Below, one piece after another: positions 1 through 10,589 of a stretch of DNA of 64,000 nucleotides. Below the pieces are notes generated by a model, which was not told the origin of the DNA, ran no database searches, and saw only the letters and a list, made by a program, of their open reading frames with translations. The position numbers and the translations under genes are program-made. How positions within the stretch are numbered: position 1 is the first letter of the stretch; each line of letters starts with the position of its first letter. Source of the stretch: Diadema setosum (taxonomy: Eukaryota; Echinodermata; Echinoidea; Diadematoida; Diadematidae); NCBI RefSeq assembly GCF_964275005.1, contig NC_092700.1:15780617-15844616 (forward strand). Reading direction: 5' to 3'.

Positions 1-3000
1 TCACTACTTATAGTAGTGTATACTCGCATGCTCATGTTTTATTCGTACCGTATGATCGCATAGCCATATTATAGTTTTGGTGTGCGAGTACGTATATCCC
101 TTTGGGCAAATTCATAGTTCATATTCTACTTGAAAAAAACAAACAAACAAATGACTGGAGCAATATACGCCAGCCATTACTATTGAATACCTAATAAATC
201 CAACGATGCAATATGATCTTTTTTATTACTTCTTTGCAAAAGGCAAACAGATAAAGCAAACTTATAAGAGACTACTTTAAAAAACAGAAAAAAAAAACAT
301 TGAGAACATTTCCTGTACGGGGCGGACTGTTTATTACAATTCATTAGACACATAATCCAGCAGAAATTAAAAAAGGAGAGCAGTAACAGGCGAATGAGAC
401 TACAAGTTTTAAACAAAATGAAAAGGGACACAAAACGTTCGACAAGACAGTATTGCAAGCCTACACGTTACAAAGGAGAGAATAAGGCCTATGATCTGAT
501 CCTACAGTCTGCTGCATTTTCACTTCAACGAATATTAATTTTCTTTGACATTAACTAGTTTTCGTTGATAACAAATTTACTTTACATTGTGTTCTTTTGT
601 CGGCATGGTCGGTTATGTTGAAAAATGATTATGACTGTTTTTTTTTTCTGTACTGAAGTGTTAAGAAATGCAGAAAAAAGCAAACAAACAATATACTAGA
701 AGAAAGAGAGGTGTTCTTAATGCAAGAACATGTATAAAAAGTAATGTTTGAGAAGGTGATTCATTCATTCGTTTTGAATAGCGCAAGTTCCCTCTGCTTC
801 AGTTCATTCCATCTAGTGATAGTTTTGCCAGATTTATTTTGACATTGTTGTTTGGGTAACTGAAAACATGTCGGTGTTTTTTTTTTTTTTCTTTTTTTTT
901 GCGTCTCAAAGTTCAGCTAGTAACATGATTTATCTGAATTAATGTTACATAGAACTATGTGTAGAAGGAGTCATTTATATATTATCACAGAAAAAAAAAA
1001 GTATAACTACACTAATGTTGATAAGATGCGATCCCATCAACAAACTACGAATATCATCAACAATGATATTATTTAGGAGAGGTTAAATCTTACCATGATG
1101 ACAGGCAAAGATAATGGTAAAATCCTCCACCAAAAATAACAGTTAATTATTATTCGTTCTTGAATGCTAATTCAATCAAATTGAAGAAAATTAATTTGCG
1201 GAGTGCATGTATTTTTTTTTTCTTTTTGTTTGCAGAATGTTATCGGTTGGCTTGGATCGTGCTAGCCTAAACTTATTAGCGTGAATTCGTTACGTGTAGG
1301 TCTGGTAACACACGCCATGCATAAAGTTCTGTGACAATTGTTACCAATTTGTCTCATGATAAATTCGGTGGCCGGGATCCATTCATATTGATCGGCTTTT
1401 ACATGATTAACGTGAATTCGATATCAATGAATAATCGCCGTAATGGAAACGGGCATTATTAACTTTCAGTGCAAGACCGATGGACATGGCTGCGGCTATT
1501 TCTCGTGAATGAAACGACAAGGTTGATTGAAATTTAATTTCCGCTGATCCAAGGCTTCTCCAACAGGTTGGAAAGGAATTTATCTCAATTGCCAGTGCGT
1601 TCAGTAATATTATTATTCTGGAGATCACCTTGATTTTGTAAGTATCTGATAAGTTCATGGACACCATACTCAGATGCAGGAGTTGCTGAATCGTAATCTT
1701 CTGTTTTATTCTGCAAAAGACTTTAAAAAAATGGATGTCACACAATCATCTTTCAGGAGCAAAGAGAATCTGAAATATTGCATAAGAACGGATTTACGCA
1801 TATCTGTCATGTATTAACTGTGCTATACTTCTTTGCTTGATTTTGTTTGAATAGACAAGTTTTGCTGCACTGGTAGAAAATACTTTGCTTCTATTGATTT
1901 TGCACTTTAATAGGGACGCCACTGAAATAAAAAAAAAGAAAATGTTAATTTACTACATACCATAAAGAGCTCATATAAAATGATCCATTATGTGTTTTCA
2001 CTTTACGTCAGTAATCAATGAGGCTACGAGAGAAAGTCATGTGGTCAGTCATATGATATCATTTACTTATGAAGTTATAGTTGACAGTTGTTGGGTGTCT
2101 AAAATGCCTATTTTGTTCGCATTATACACTGAAAAACAATATCATCATCAAAAATCTATATGCACTTAAAATGTAGATATTTGTTAGTATTCATTGATCT
2201 CTGGATGTATGTTACAAATGTGAATTGTGTGGAAACTTGATAAGTGACAGGAAATGCACACAAATGAAAGAAACGACGGGGAATGAAGGCATCGTATACT
2301 TGTCAAACTTTGAAAGCTTATCATTTTAGTTGAGTATGCACTATACAGACAAACAGACAAAATAGGAATAAGATAGACAGCTAAAATACATTTCCTCGGC
2401 TCTGCGAAATCGAACATATTGAATTCCACAGTGTTTAGATATCCCGAAGTATTGACCATCTATTCTTTTAGCCTTCATATGATTTCTTTGAGAGTCGCAT
2501 AGTTTTTTTTTAATAGTGACTTTATTCAAGTTCAAGGCAATGTAAATGGAACATAATGCAAAAAACAGATTCACCGTTTCATGCAAAACAAATGGCATTT
2601 CAAACTGCAACAAACTCCATGTTAAAATTAAACTGCTACATTGTAAGACACATAAATCGATTCGTACACATTATGATCTCTCAAATAGCTATAAATTCTA
2701 TGTGTAGTTTAAAACGAGTAAAGGAGTACCTGAAACAGCAAAACGCGACTGTTTTTTTATGTGAAAGTGTATATAACGAGATACGCCTCTTTTGTGTGCA
2801 ATGTTTCCATTTCATGTAAGATTACTTGGAGATCGTTCAGAACAAATACAACGAATTTGATCACAAAAATAACCTGTTTAAATCAAGGTATTGATGAAAG
2901 AGCACAAATACGCTAACATATAAAACACAAAATATTACTTATTACTTTGAATGTATTTCCTCCTAGTATACATTCAACATGAAATAACTTTATAAACTGT

Positions 3001-3282
3001 GATTTTACCATTTTCCTACGTTTGTATTTATCAGTACGCATATCAAAGCATTTTCCTATAAAGCTATGCCGACACATTGTTAATATTTTATACATCGTAT
3101 TGATAATGAATGGAGAAATAAAATTGAAGTGAAAAGTACAACCCATGTTGAAAATCACAATAATAATAAGGACAATACCTCATCTTTGCTTTGTGCGTTT
3201 GAAAATCGTGTGCAATATCAATCCTCTTTAAAGACAATGAATCAATAAACAAAGCAATAATTCATGCACTCGCCTGTTCATA
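1..3282. other. Left flank without a recognisable gene
   Basis: AT-rich sequence with short homopolymer runs, for example the T tract near 879-900. The open frames here are short and have no recognisable domain. One stretch on the minus strand (about 1500-1710) looks like a decayed exon and is listed separately. Sequence near 2518-2545 resembles 51145-51175, which suggests that diverged pieces of the receptor repeat unit reach into this flank. I see nothing else that can be supported. Confidence 0.5.
1511..1712 (-). pseudogene. Possible decayed exon of an unrecognised gene
   Basis: On the minus strand a TCTTTTGCAG acceptor-like site (AG at 1711-1712) is followed by about 41 open codons with protein-like composition, containing YGVHELIRYLQNQG. 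A TGA stop follows, and the same frame then reads DKFLSNLLEKPWISGN before another stop. That would fit an exon interrupted by a single stop, perhaps a tryptophan codon changed to TGA. I do not recognise the family. Chance is a real alternative, since the stretch is short and AT-rich. Confidence 0.2.
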
Positions 3283-4299
3283 ATAATTGATGGCTATAAT
3301 GTTCAGACATTTAAGGTTGACTCTCAGCATTCTAGACTGTGAGACCTAGGGAAGCTTCTAAGCAACTAAGCAATCGTCTTTTATCATCCTACCTACCAAC
3401 GAGATTCGAAAACGCAACGAGTTAGAATCGGTTGTAACAAGTGAAAAAAAAAAAACAATAGTCGTGTAAATACATGATACCACAAGTGTCTCTTCATCAC
3501 CGAGCATGCCCAATGCATGCCCATGCCTATGCCCATTCGTCAGGGCCAAAATGAGGTGAAGTAGCTCAACTTGCATGCTGCAATCTTAAACCTAACCATG
3601 ACTCTCCAGCACCAAACATTTTTCCACTGCATTTTCTGGTCCAATTATATATTCTGTCAAATATGTCATAATGTCATTACGAACACATATTCAAATTTTT
3701 GAGTGGGGTACGTCACATTTCTCTTCCCACAAGATTTTCGCAAATTGCAGTTTCAAACTATATACTCGTCAATGTATTGTCAAACAGTTATCAGGATATA
3801 CTCGACCTTCCTATGTCATATGAGCAGTGTCCTTCACATAAAAGAGTACCATCTCTACAAGGCTTGTTTGATTGCTAAAATGACGATCAAATGGTGCTGC
3901 TAAACCTTGTCATTATGGTAAACAAAGTTTGTTAATATTTCGTATAAATCAATATCATACAGTTTTATAACAGCATTACAATGGGAAGGATTTATATTAG
4001 CTATTCTTTTTTTGTCGATAAAGCTTAATAGCCCAGGTCACAGGTGGAATATTATACGTCTAATAAGAACATGTGTGATCGTTATTATTATGCCCGTTTG
4101 CCGTTTCGAATATTTTGGGATACAATTTCAATAAATTTGTGTAATTTTTAGCAACAATGCAGTATGGTAGCCAAAATACAGCATTAATATAGATTTCGGT
4201 AATGTATTGATTCATTTGTAATCATTTGCATGTTGCCTCACAGAACGTGCATTTCCAAGAATGTTTGATAAAGTATCTTGTTGATAAGTTCCTTTCAAG

Positions 4300-5330
4300 G
4301 CAATACATATCGGAGGGGGTGGGGGAGGGAGGGGATCTGTGACGACGGACTGAAGGCGGGGGGGGGGGGGTGAGAAGGGGTATTCCCCTTCCCTCTCATA
4401 CGAGGGAGCTTCTGCATTTTGAAATTGAAATTCAGCGATCTAGTATACACTTTTTTGTGTGAAATGTTTGGAATTTTTCAATCCCCAAAGTACAAGTATA
4501 TTGGGATGTGCTAAGCGGCGGGGGAGGGGGGAGGGGAAAATATTTGTGATAAATATTTGGAACGTTCTCCAAATGTGTATGACTCTGAACGTGGACTTTA
4601 ATAGCGGGGGTTCCGGGGCGGATTTTTTTTTTTTTTTTTTTTGCGTAAAATCTTAGAATGGAAATTCACCTTTCTGGAAATTTCCATTTTGGAAAGTCCA
4701 TTAAGGTTGGGTGAAGAGGGAATAATGTGTGTGTGTGTGGGGGGGGGGGGGTTCCCCTTCTCCCCATCAGCTAGAGAGCTTGTGAATTTTTAGACTTAAA
4801 AGTCACTGAACTGCTGGACAATTTGGGTGGAAAATTATTTGATTTTTTTTTTCAGTCTATAAAATGTACGAATTTGTAGGTCGATGGTAGCGACAGGAAG
4901 GTGTCAGATGGGTTATCCCCTCCCCTCCCCCAAGAGGGGACTTTAGCAATTTGAGGTTTGAAATTAAACGACCTGTTGCACACATTTGGAGTGATATTTC
5001 AGAACATTTGATCCCCTAATTGTAAGTCTGTGAAGGTGGACTAGGCGAGAAAGCTTAAGCATTTTCAATCCCCTTCCCTCCCACACAAAGAAGTTTTACA
5101 TTTTTAGTGTTTAAATTGAGTTTCTTTTGGTACACTTTTTCAGCTTTTTATGGAATATTTGAAAATCTTTAGGTCCATCAAGTGTTAGTGGGCGGCGGTA
5201 GAAGGTTTGAAAGAGGTTGTCCCTATATCATATGAGGGAGCTTTGATATGTATTTTTAGAACTTGAATTAATAAATCTGGTGCATACTGTAGGTGGAATA
5301 TTGAAATTGGAAACATGTCAATCTAGACAG
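4300..5330. repeat. Degenerate G/C-run tandem repeat, about 155 bp period
   Basis: Blocks of the type TCCCCTTCCCTC, then GAGGGAGCTT, then an AT-rich part containing GAATATTTGAAA-like words recur near 4385, 4757, 4915, 5068 and 5220. The last four are 152-161 bp apart. Copies are diverged, and poly-G runs and a T tract (4625-4642) are embedded. No coding potential is evident. The copy in unit B is at about 14480-15520, and a related inverted array lies at 58930-59500. Confidence 0.7.
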
Positions 5331-5550
5331 TAAGAAGAATAAAAACTGAAGGAAAATATGAATGGCTACATTATGCTGTGTGCCACCTCTTGTTCCAAGG
5401 TACGCGTCATAATTGTGTACTAAGAAGGTTGATAACGGACACCGACAAGTACAACATAAACTGCAGTTAACGGTATTGCCATGTGCACACTAGGATAGCC
5501 ACAAATGTACTTAACAAACACGGTAATCTAATTGACGTGTATTGTATTAT

Positions 5551-5860
5551 TACCTCCGCCAAGGGAGGAGGTTATGTTTTCGTTACCGTTGGTCTGTGTG
5601 TTCATTTGTAAGTTAGTCAGTTAGTTTGTCCGTGTGCAAAATAACTCAAAAAGTGGTTAACGGATTTAGATGAAACTTGCAGGAAAGCTTAAGAATAATA
5701 CAGGTAACAAATGATTAAAATTTGGTAGTGATTCAAGAATTTTCGGGGAATTTATGAAGGATTTTTGACATTTTGGCAGGTAGGGTAAATGAACTTGGAG
5801 TTCAGGCTGCGTGTATTTGAGGTTTGCATGCGCGCATTACAGTGCGTGCTCTAGTTTCTG
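5551..5860. repeat. Interspersed CCTCCGCCAAGG-type repeat, unit A copy
   Basis: Begins TACCTCCGCCAAGGGAGGAG and continues with AATAACTCAAAAAGTGGTTA and GGATTTAGATGAAACTT, then ends near GCGTGCTCTAGTTTCTGCC. From memory, sequences of this kind (CCTCCGCCAAGGAGGTTATGTTTTC, then an 'AACTCAAAAAGT' stretch) are widespread interspersed repeats in marine invertebrate genomes. The class is uncertain; a SINE-like or MITE-like element is possible. The duplicate lies at 15730-16036. Confidence 0.6.
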
Positions 5861-6510
5861 CCAAAGATAGAAGAGAATCAATTAAAGTGAAAACATTATT
5901 GTTTTGGTAAGGGTTTGAGAACCCGTCTGGCACAATTTCATATTTGATTGTAATAATCAAAAGAGTCTACCAAGAAACGTACCTGGCTGATGCGATTTGC
6001 CGGGATGATGAGTTGTTTCGGAGTATTTTGAGATCAAAAGTAAAAGTCGGTATACCGACTTTTACTCCAGAAGGATCCAGGTTAACTCGGTCTCAGGGAC
6101 AACTCGGCCCTATTTCTGACTATTGATGCGCAGTTCGTGATCGCCATATTCTCATAGACGCTTGATAGGCGCACATTAATTCTGCACGGTGGAAAGTAGC
6201 TACTTGGCTGAGGTCTGCGCTCTCAGAGTGCTTTTCTTGTTCATTCTGTTTTCGTTTGCTGATCTATTCGTTTGAAAATCCAATATCTAAATCAAAGGAA
6301 AAGGGGGTTCGAAACTTTCTGGGAGGGTAAACTGAGAATGTTTCTAATCAAAATCCAAGGTGATCTACAAGCTTATACAGACTTTAAGCATACTGCAAGA
6401 TGTAAAACTACCAGATTATTATTTTCAGTGCATATTTGATGTAACTTTACAACAATCTGTACCCATAGTTACTTCCAGTGATCATGTAGAATTAACGTCG
6501 AAAAAGTTGC

Positions 6511-7923
6511 TTAGACATCGACAAGGTAGATTGTTGAATCTGTATTCCCTATTGTTTTTTCGCTGAACAAAGCCGCTTTTCCTGATGAGCTAGTGGGTGA
6601 TTTGAACAATTCTCCTATCGCTTTGCGGAATTCAGGATTCCGAATCGTGTAAATTACAGGATTTGCGCAAGAATTGAAGAAGGCTAGGACATTTAGAGCA
6701 GTGAAAAGGGGGCCGTATAAATAGGACGCTGACAGGACACGAAGGTTGTACAATAGATAAACCGTCTGTGTTGGTGTCCACGAAATGAGATAAACGCCAA
6801 CAACAAGGAACAGAATCTTGAGAACATTTTTCCTAGCCACAAGATACTTCGCTGACGGGTTCGAATTATCGCATTTAGAATCTTCTCCTATCCTCCGGCG
6901 GGACTGTCGATGAAGAATCAGTGCGGTCAGAATCTGGGCTACAAGCATGATGACAGCTGGTACTAGAAACTGAACGAGGAAAAGCACACAGCCGGTGATG
7001 ATCTGGGCAATTCGTGACTGAAACACCTCAGTGCACCTGTCGCCCTTGGCACCAGCCACAAACAATAAGAACAAATTTACCAAAAATGCCACCAGCCATG
7101 ACATGGCAACAGCTTTGGCAACTCTCTGCCGTGTTACAAGACGCTTGAAATGAAGAGGGTGGACAATCGCAATGTATCTTTCTATAGGAATCAAGGTCAG
7201 AATGAAGACGGAAGCACCCACTGAAACCCACATGAGCAATGATGTGTAAACAACCTTGCAGTAGACATCCCCTAACCATGTTCCAGGAACCTTCAGTGGT
7301 CTCGGCAGCGGAACCATGAACACTGATGTGAAGAAATCCGCAACGGCCAGAGCACCAATCAGTGCATCAGTTGACCGACAAGCGTGGCGCCTTTGGAACA
7401 ACACCAGGATCACGGTCAGGTTTCCCACCATACCCAGCATGGACATTGCTAGTTGCGGAATCGTCACCCATGTCCATGCAACTGACTGCCACTTCCAAAT
7501 CGGCCTGGGGCTTGTAGGCTCTTCCTCATTTTGCGCAGTAAAATTCGGCGTACCAATCTCTACAGTCTCTGTATAAATTTCTGTCATAATTTCATGGTTA
7601 ATTTCTGATATATTAAAATTCCTTTCGAGAAATGTCTTGATTCGAACAATTTTGTCTTGGCGTGGGGTTGCTCCAATATATAAGTAGCTCTTGACGATCT
7701 CAGTAGAATCTGAAACATTGCCTAAAGGCTGCCAGTGTGTCGTCAAATTGCTGTCGATGATTTCAATTTCTGAATGACTTTTAAGGCTGACGACTGATGT
7801 CCCGACAGTATTTAGGCCAGAATATTGTACAGCTGTAGTGCTGACTGGTCGTGCTGTGACTGTAAGATGAACCGTTCCAGATATGACAAGAAGAACGATC
7901 GTCACGTTTATCATTATCCTCAT
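6511..7923 (-). CDS. GPCR-1: class A seven-transmembrane receptor, intact
   Basis: 470 residues in one coding exon; the ligand is unknown. Residues 1-24 form a signal peptide. Residues 25-145 are a Ser/Thr-rich ectodomain with N-glycosylation sequons at N59, N69, N104 and N127. The 7TM core runs about 153-426: GN in TM1 (167-168), LAVADF in TM2 (192-197), Cys222 at the top of TM3 pairing with Cys297 in loop 2, ERY (248-250) in place of DRY, SWTPTQ (381-386) in place of CWxP, NPVIY (421-425). The tail ends VDV, a possible class II PDZ ligand. I chose the ATG at 7923 because an acceptor (TTCTTTACAG, exon from 7944) lies 21 nt upstream; the longer in-frame start would lie inside the intron. Predicted intron 1 is 7945-8559. 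The closest relative is GPCR-2 in unit B. It resembles the lineage-expanded GPCR clusters known from sea urchins; the plasma membrane location is inferred. Confidence 0.93.
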   Translation of the reverse strand: MRIMINVTIVLLVISGTVHLTVTARPVSTTAVQYSGLNTVGTSVVSLKSHSEIEIIDSNLTTHWQPLGNVSDSTEIVKSYLYIGATPRQDKIVRIKTFLERNFNISEINHEIMTEIYTETVEIGTPNFTAQNEEEPTSPRPIWKWQSVAWTWVTIPQLAMSMLGMVGNLTVILVLFQRRHACRSTDALIGALAVADFFTSVFMVPLPRPLKVPGTWLGDVYCKVVYTSLLMWVSVGASVFILTLIPIERYIAIVHPLHFKRLVTRQRVAKAVAMSWLVAFLVNLFLLFVAGAKGDRCTEVFQSRIAQIITGCVLFLVQFLVPAVIMLVAQILTALILHRQSRRRIGEDSKCDNSNPSAKYLVARKNVLKILFLVVGVYLISWTPTQTVYLLYNLRVLSASYLYGPLFTALNVLAFFNSCANPVIYTIRNPEFRKAIGELFKSPTSSSGKAALFSEKTIGNTDSTIYLVDV

Positions 7924-8117
7924 TTTGTCTCTGTTTTTGTTTTCCTGTAAAGAACATAGCATCGTAAAATGGAAAAGAAGAGATGATTCATCTGTTGTTG
8001 TGTCAACGGATCTTTAAAGTGCATCACCATTCATTGTTAACTGACGAATTTTCATCAAAATCGAAAATAAGATAGCCATGGAATTTAAAAATGACAGAAG
8101 TAGTTACATTACTTGTA

Positions 8118-8190
8118 ACTAAGTATGCAAATCAGACGATCTTATCATGTCAACCCCTTTATACAAGTCTTCTTTTGACCCACTGACAAA
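8118..8190 (-). promoter_or_regulatory. Conserved intronic block with octamer ATTTGCAT
   Basis: On the plus strand ATGCAAAT followed about 35-45 bp later by AAGTCTTCTTTTGACC occurs here in intron 1 of GPCR-1. Equivalent blocks occur in GPCR-2 (about 18158), GPCR-3 (28878), GPCR-4 (36383) and GPCR-5 (41110), and in weakened form in GPCR-6 (47980) and GPCR-7 (54308). ATTTGCAT is the canonical POU-family octamer. A regulatory role is inference; conservation could simply reflect shared descent of the unit. Confidence 0.4.
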
Positions 8191-8330
8191 TCACTACCAC
8201 TTTTTCAATTTTGAAATTAAAACATAGACCAAAACCTACCAACTTATACACAATAATGTATTTTTGCTGTAAGAATTTTCTTAGTTCCTTATTTCAAAGC
8301 GTTAGGAGTGCATTTGTTTTTTCTTTCGGT

Positions 8331-8349
8331 ATATATATATGTATGATTA

Positions 8350-8400
<51 letters not shown>
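8331..8400. repeat. (AT)n microsatellite
   Basis: A near-pure AT dinucleotide run interrupted once by GTATGATTATG. It lies in intron 1 of GPCR-1. The unit B counterpart (about 18366-18403) is shorter and imperfect, so the tract has changed length since the duplication. Confidence 0.95.
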
Positions 8401-8404
<4 letters not shown>

Positions 8405-8559
8405 GACATCCAGATACCTATTTCTGTATCTGAACAGTAACAATCTGAACAGCAACACTAAGTACCTAATGCGGTGGTCTGATGATAAAAGTGACTAAAG
8501 CATAATCTTAAAGCTGGTATTTTATTGTAGGCTTGAGTGAGTTAACTAGTAAACCTTAC

Positions 8560-8722
8560 CCGAAGCAGCTAAACTCTTGACCACGGATTTGCAATATCAG
8601 CAATTCACGCATAACATCCGCACTCCGTTGAAATGATGTTTTCGAACTGCATGTCTTAGGTTTTGACAATCAGCATTGTATAATGCGCATGAGCAGATTA
8701 TTGATTGAATTCAGCCAATGAT
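8560..8722 (-). promoter_or_regulatory. Core promoter and untranslated exon 1 of GPCR-1 (predicted)
   Basis: Read on the minus strand: ATTGGCTGAATTCAATCAAT (inverted CCAAT), then GCTCATGCGCATTATA, then ATGCAGTTCGAA near the expected start of transcription. Exon 1 ends CTTCGG before GTAAGG (donor at 8559). The TATTTAAG box seen in other copies reads TTGTCAAAACC here, so the TATA-like element is weakened. A short upstream ORF (MLCVNC and stop) lies at 8597-8617. Equivalent modules precede every other receptor that has its upstream region in the window. Confidence 0.6.
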
Positions 8723-9031
8723 ATCATAAGCCTGTCACAATTAGACATATTACCCTTTGGAAAACACACACACCCACATACCAGGCAAAAATTAAAAGAC
8801 TGCACTCAAGCAAATTACTAATTTACCATAGTACCGTAAGGCTAAGGACTCTATCAACAATCCTGTAATTTGACACTGCCTCTGATTATTAAATTCGTTT
8901 GCATGATAACGTTTATTCAAGCAAAGCATGTCAAACACCAACAAGAATACATCACTACGTACACCAGGCATAACAAGTAATGATGCTGACTTTTAAACGC
9001 CCCTAATATTTGAATCAATTCATATAAAACT

Positions 9032-9055
9032 ATTTGAATTGAATTGAATTGAATC
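9032..9055. repeat. (GAATT)n microsatellite, short allele
   Basis: About four GAATT units. The same site in unit B (19071-19127) has about eleven units. It directly precedes the compound DNA transposon. Confidence 0.9.
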
Positions 9056-9120
9056 AAAGCGTAATGTATTTATTAAAGAGGTCTATCCTCTGTTATGTTT
9101 GAATTGCGAAGGATCGATAA

Positions 9121-10448
9121 AGGCCCTGGCACACCTTTCCGGGTAAGCTAAGAGAGCCTGTTGTGAGTAGCAATTTTCCAGCACGCAGGATTTTTTTTTT
9201 TTTTTTTTTTTTTTCGGGCGGGCAAGGATGTTAGCGAGTTAGGTACTTGCGTCTTACCTGCTAGACGAGTGTTACTTAGCTTGTATGTATTCCTTTTGAA
9301 ATGCGTGAGAGCTTCGAAACCGATCCGTTTTCAGTTACGGGGAACATACGGGGATTGCGAAGTAACTGCGTTACAGCTGCGAAGTACCTGCGTGGGAGTT
9401 GCCTGCGAGGTGCTGCCGATAAGGGCTTCCTGCTGGTGTTCTGCGTGTACCTCTTCGGGCAACCCCCCCCCCCCCCCCGCGACTCACCCGGAACAAGTTT
9501 TGAGCATGCTCAAGGTCTTGTCAAACCGTGTCTGAGGAAGCATTGCGGGTTGATTACGGAGTTGGCCCGCACATGACAGTGCTTACCACGTATCTCGCCC
9601 GTAGTTCCTCGAAGGTGCGCTCGCCAGTCCGATTTACCCGCAGCCAAGTTTTGAGCATGACCAAAACTTTTTCCTGGTGAGTCGCGGGGAGTGCTCGCAA
9701 TGGTCCACGCAGAACTCGGTCAGTAGGAGACCCGTAACTGCGGGAAGTCACAAGCAGTTGATCCGTTTGAAGTACGTAAGTTGCCTTTGGATCTCTACCT
9801 ATATGCGCCGGAAGCGCGTGTCATCTGCGGGCATTCTACGTGCACAATACGGGTGTTTTACTGCCAAGGAACGGTGTCGAAACTGCCAATATCCGTGTTG
9901 CTGGTCAGTTTTGCCGACGTGGAGCGAGTTATACGAGAAAATTACGTGCATGCTGAGGGTCAGTTAAGGCCTACTGTCTCTCTGCTGGTTAGTTGAGAGT
10001 AGGCTGCGGCTGAAATAATGTCATTCTTTGGGACTACTGTAATATCAAATTCCTTCAGTGGGATCATTCCTTCACCGAGTTGTCAGCCCTCGCTCGCCAC
10101 CGCATGCGCCTGACACGCAGGTCACAAAGGATGCACGTAAATAGAACGTAAGTAGCATGGGTCTAGCGGGTAGGAAGCACGCGAAACTCACCCAAATCCT
10201 AGTCCGCATCCAAAATTTGTCCTGCCTGCTATAAAATCCCCACAGGCGACAAACCTGCGTACCTTACCCGGAAAAGTGTGTCAGGGCCTAAACTTGGCTG
10301 CGGGTAAATAGGACTTGCATGCGCAGCTCAGATAAGTACGGGCGAGATACGTGCTAGGTATGCTGTCTTCTTCGAGGACCTCCGAATAGCAAATATTGTT
10401 TTACGCAAGTCGCACGCAAGGCTTGCTCGGAAAGGTGTGGCAGGACCT
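9121..10448. mobile_element. Compound non-autonomous DNA transposon, unit A copy
   Basis: The left end AGGCCCTGGCACACCTTTCC is matched in inverse orientation at the right end (AGGTCCTGCCACACCTTTCC when read on the minus strand, 10429-10448). A further inverted copy of the end lies inside at 10263-10289 (AGGCCCTGACACACTTTTCC on the minus strand). The element could therefore be 9121-10289 with an added 160 bp part, or two nested elements. The interior is more GC-rich than the surroundings, with no transposase-like frame, so it is a MITE-like derivative. The superfamily is not assigned. A C tract lies at 9464-9478. Confidence 0.75.
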
Positions 10449-10589
10449 GAATCAATCAAAATAATACAGAAGAAAAATAACGCTATTTTCCCCAACGTGC
10501 TATGTGCGCAGAAATCGCCACCCCACTTTACCGAATAGCGACTCTAGTTGGGCACACTTGCAAAAAAAAAGAAAAAAAAAAGGAAAAAA

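Noticed and set aside
4354-4372. Poly-G runs (also 14534-14544, 41201-41217, 44612-44630) as G-quadruplex regulators
   Set aside because: They are mononucleotide runs with variable length between duplicate copies and no conserved position relative to genes; slippage is the simpler explanation.
7316-7576. Plus-strand frames opposite the receptor genes, repeated in most copies
   Set aside because: They are shadows on the opposite strand of conserved receptor coding sequence. No start context, domain or independent conservation.
7924-7962. Longer N-terminus of GPCR-1 (and similar extensions of GPCR-2, -3, -4, -6, -7)
   Set aside because: The extensions run through the conserved acceptor into intron sequence, and they are not similar between copies. 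The signal peptide begins right after the downstream ATG.
9269-9996. Overlapping frames of 65-96 residues on both strands
   Set aside because: All lie inside the GC-rich interior of the compound DNA transposon and show no transposase motif.
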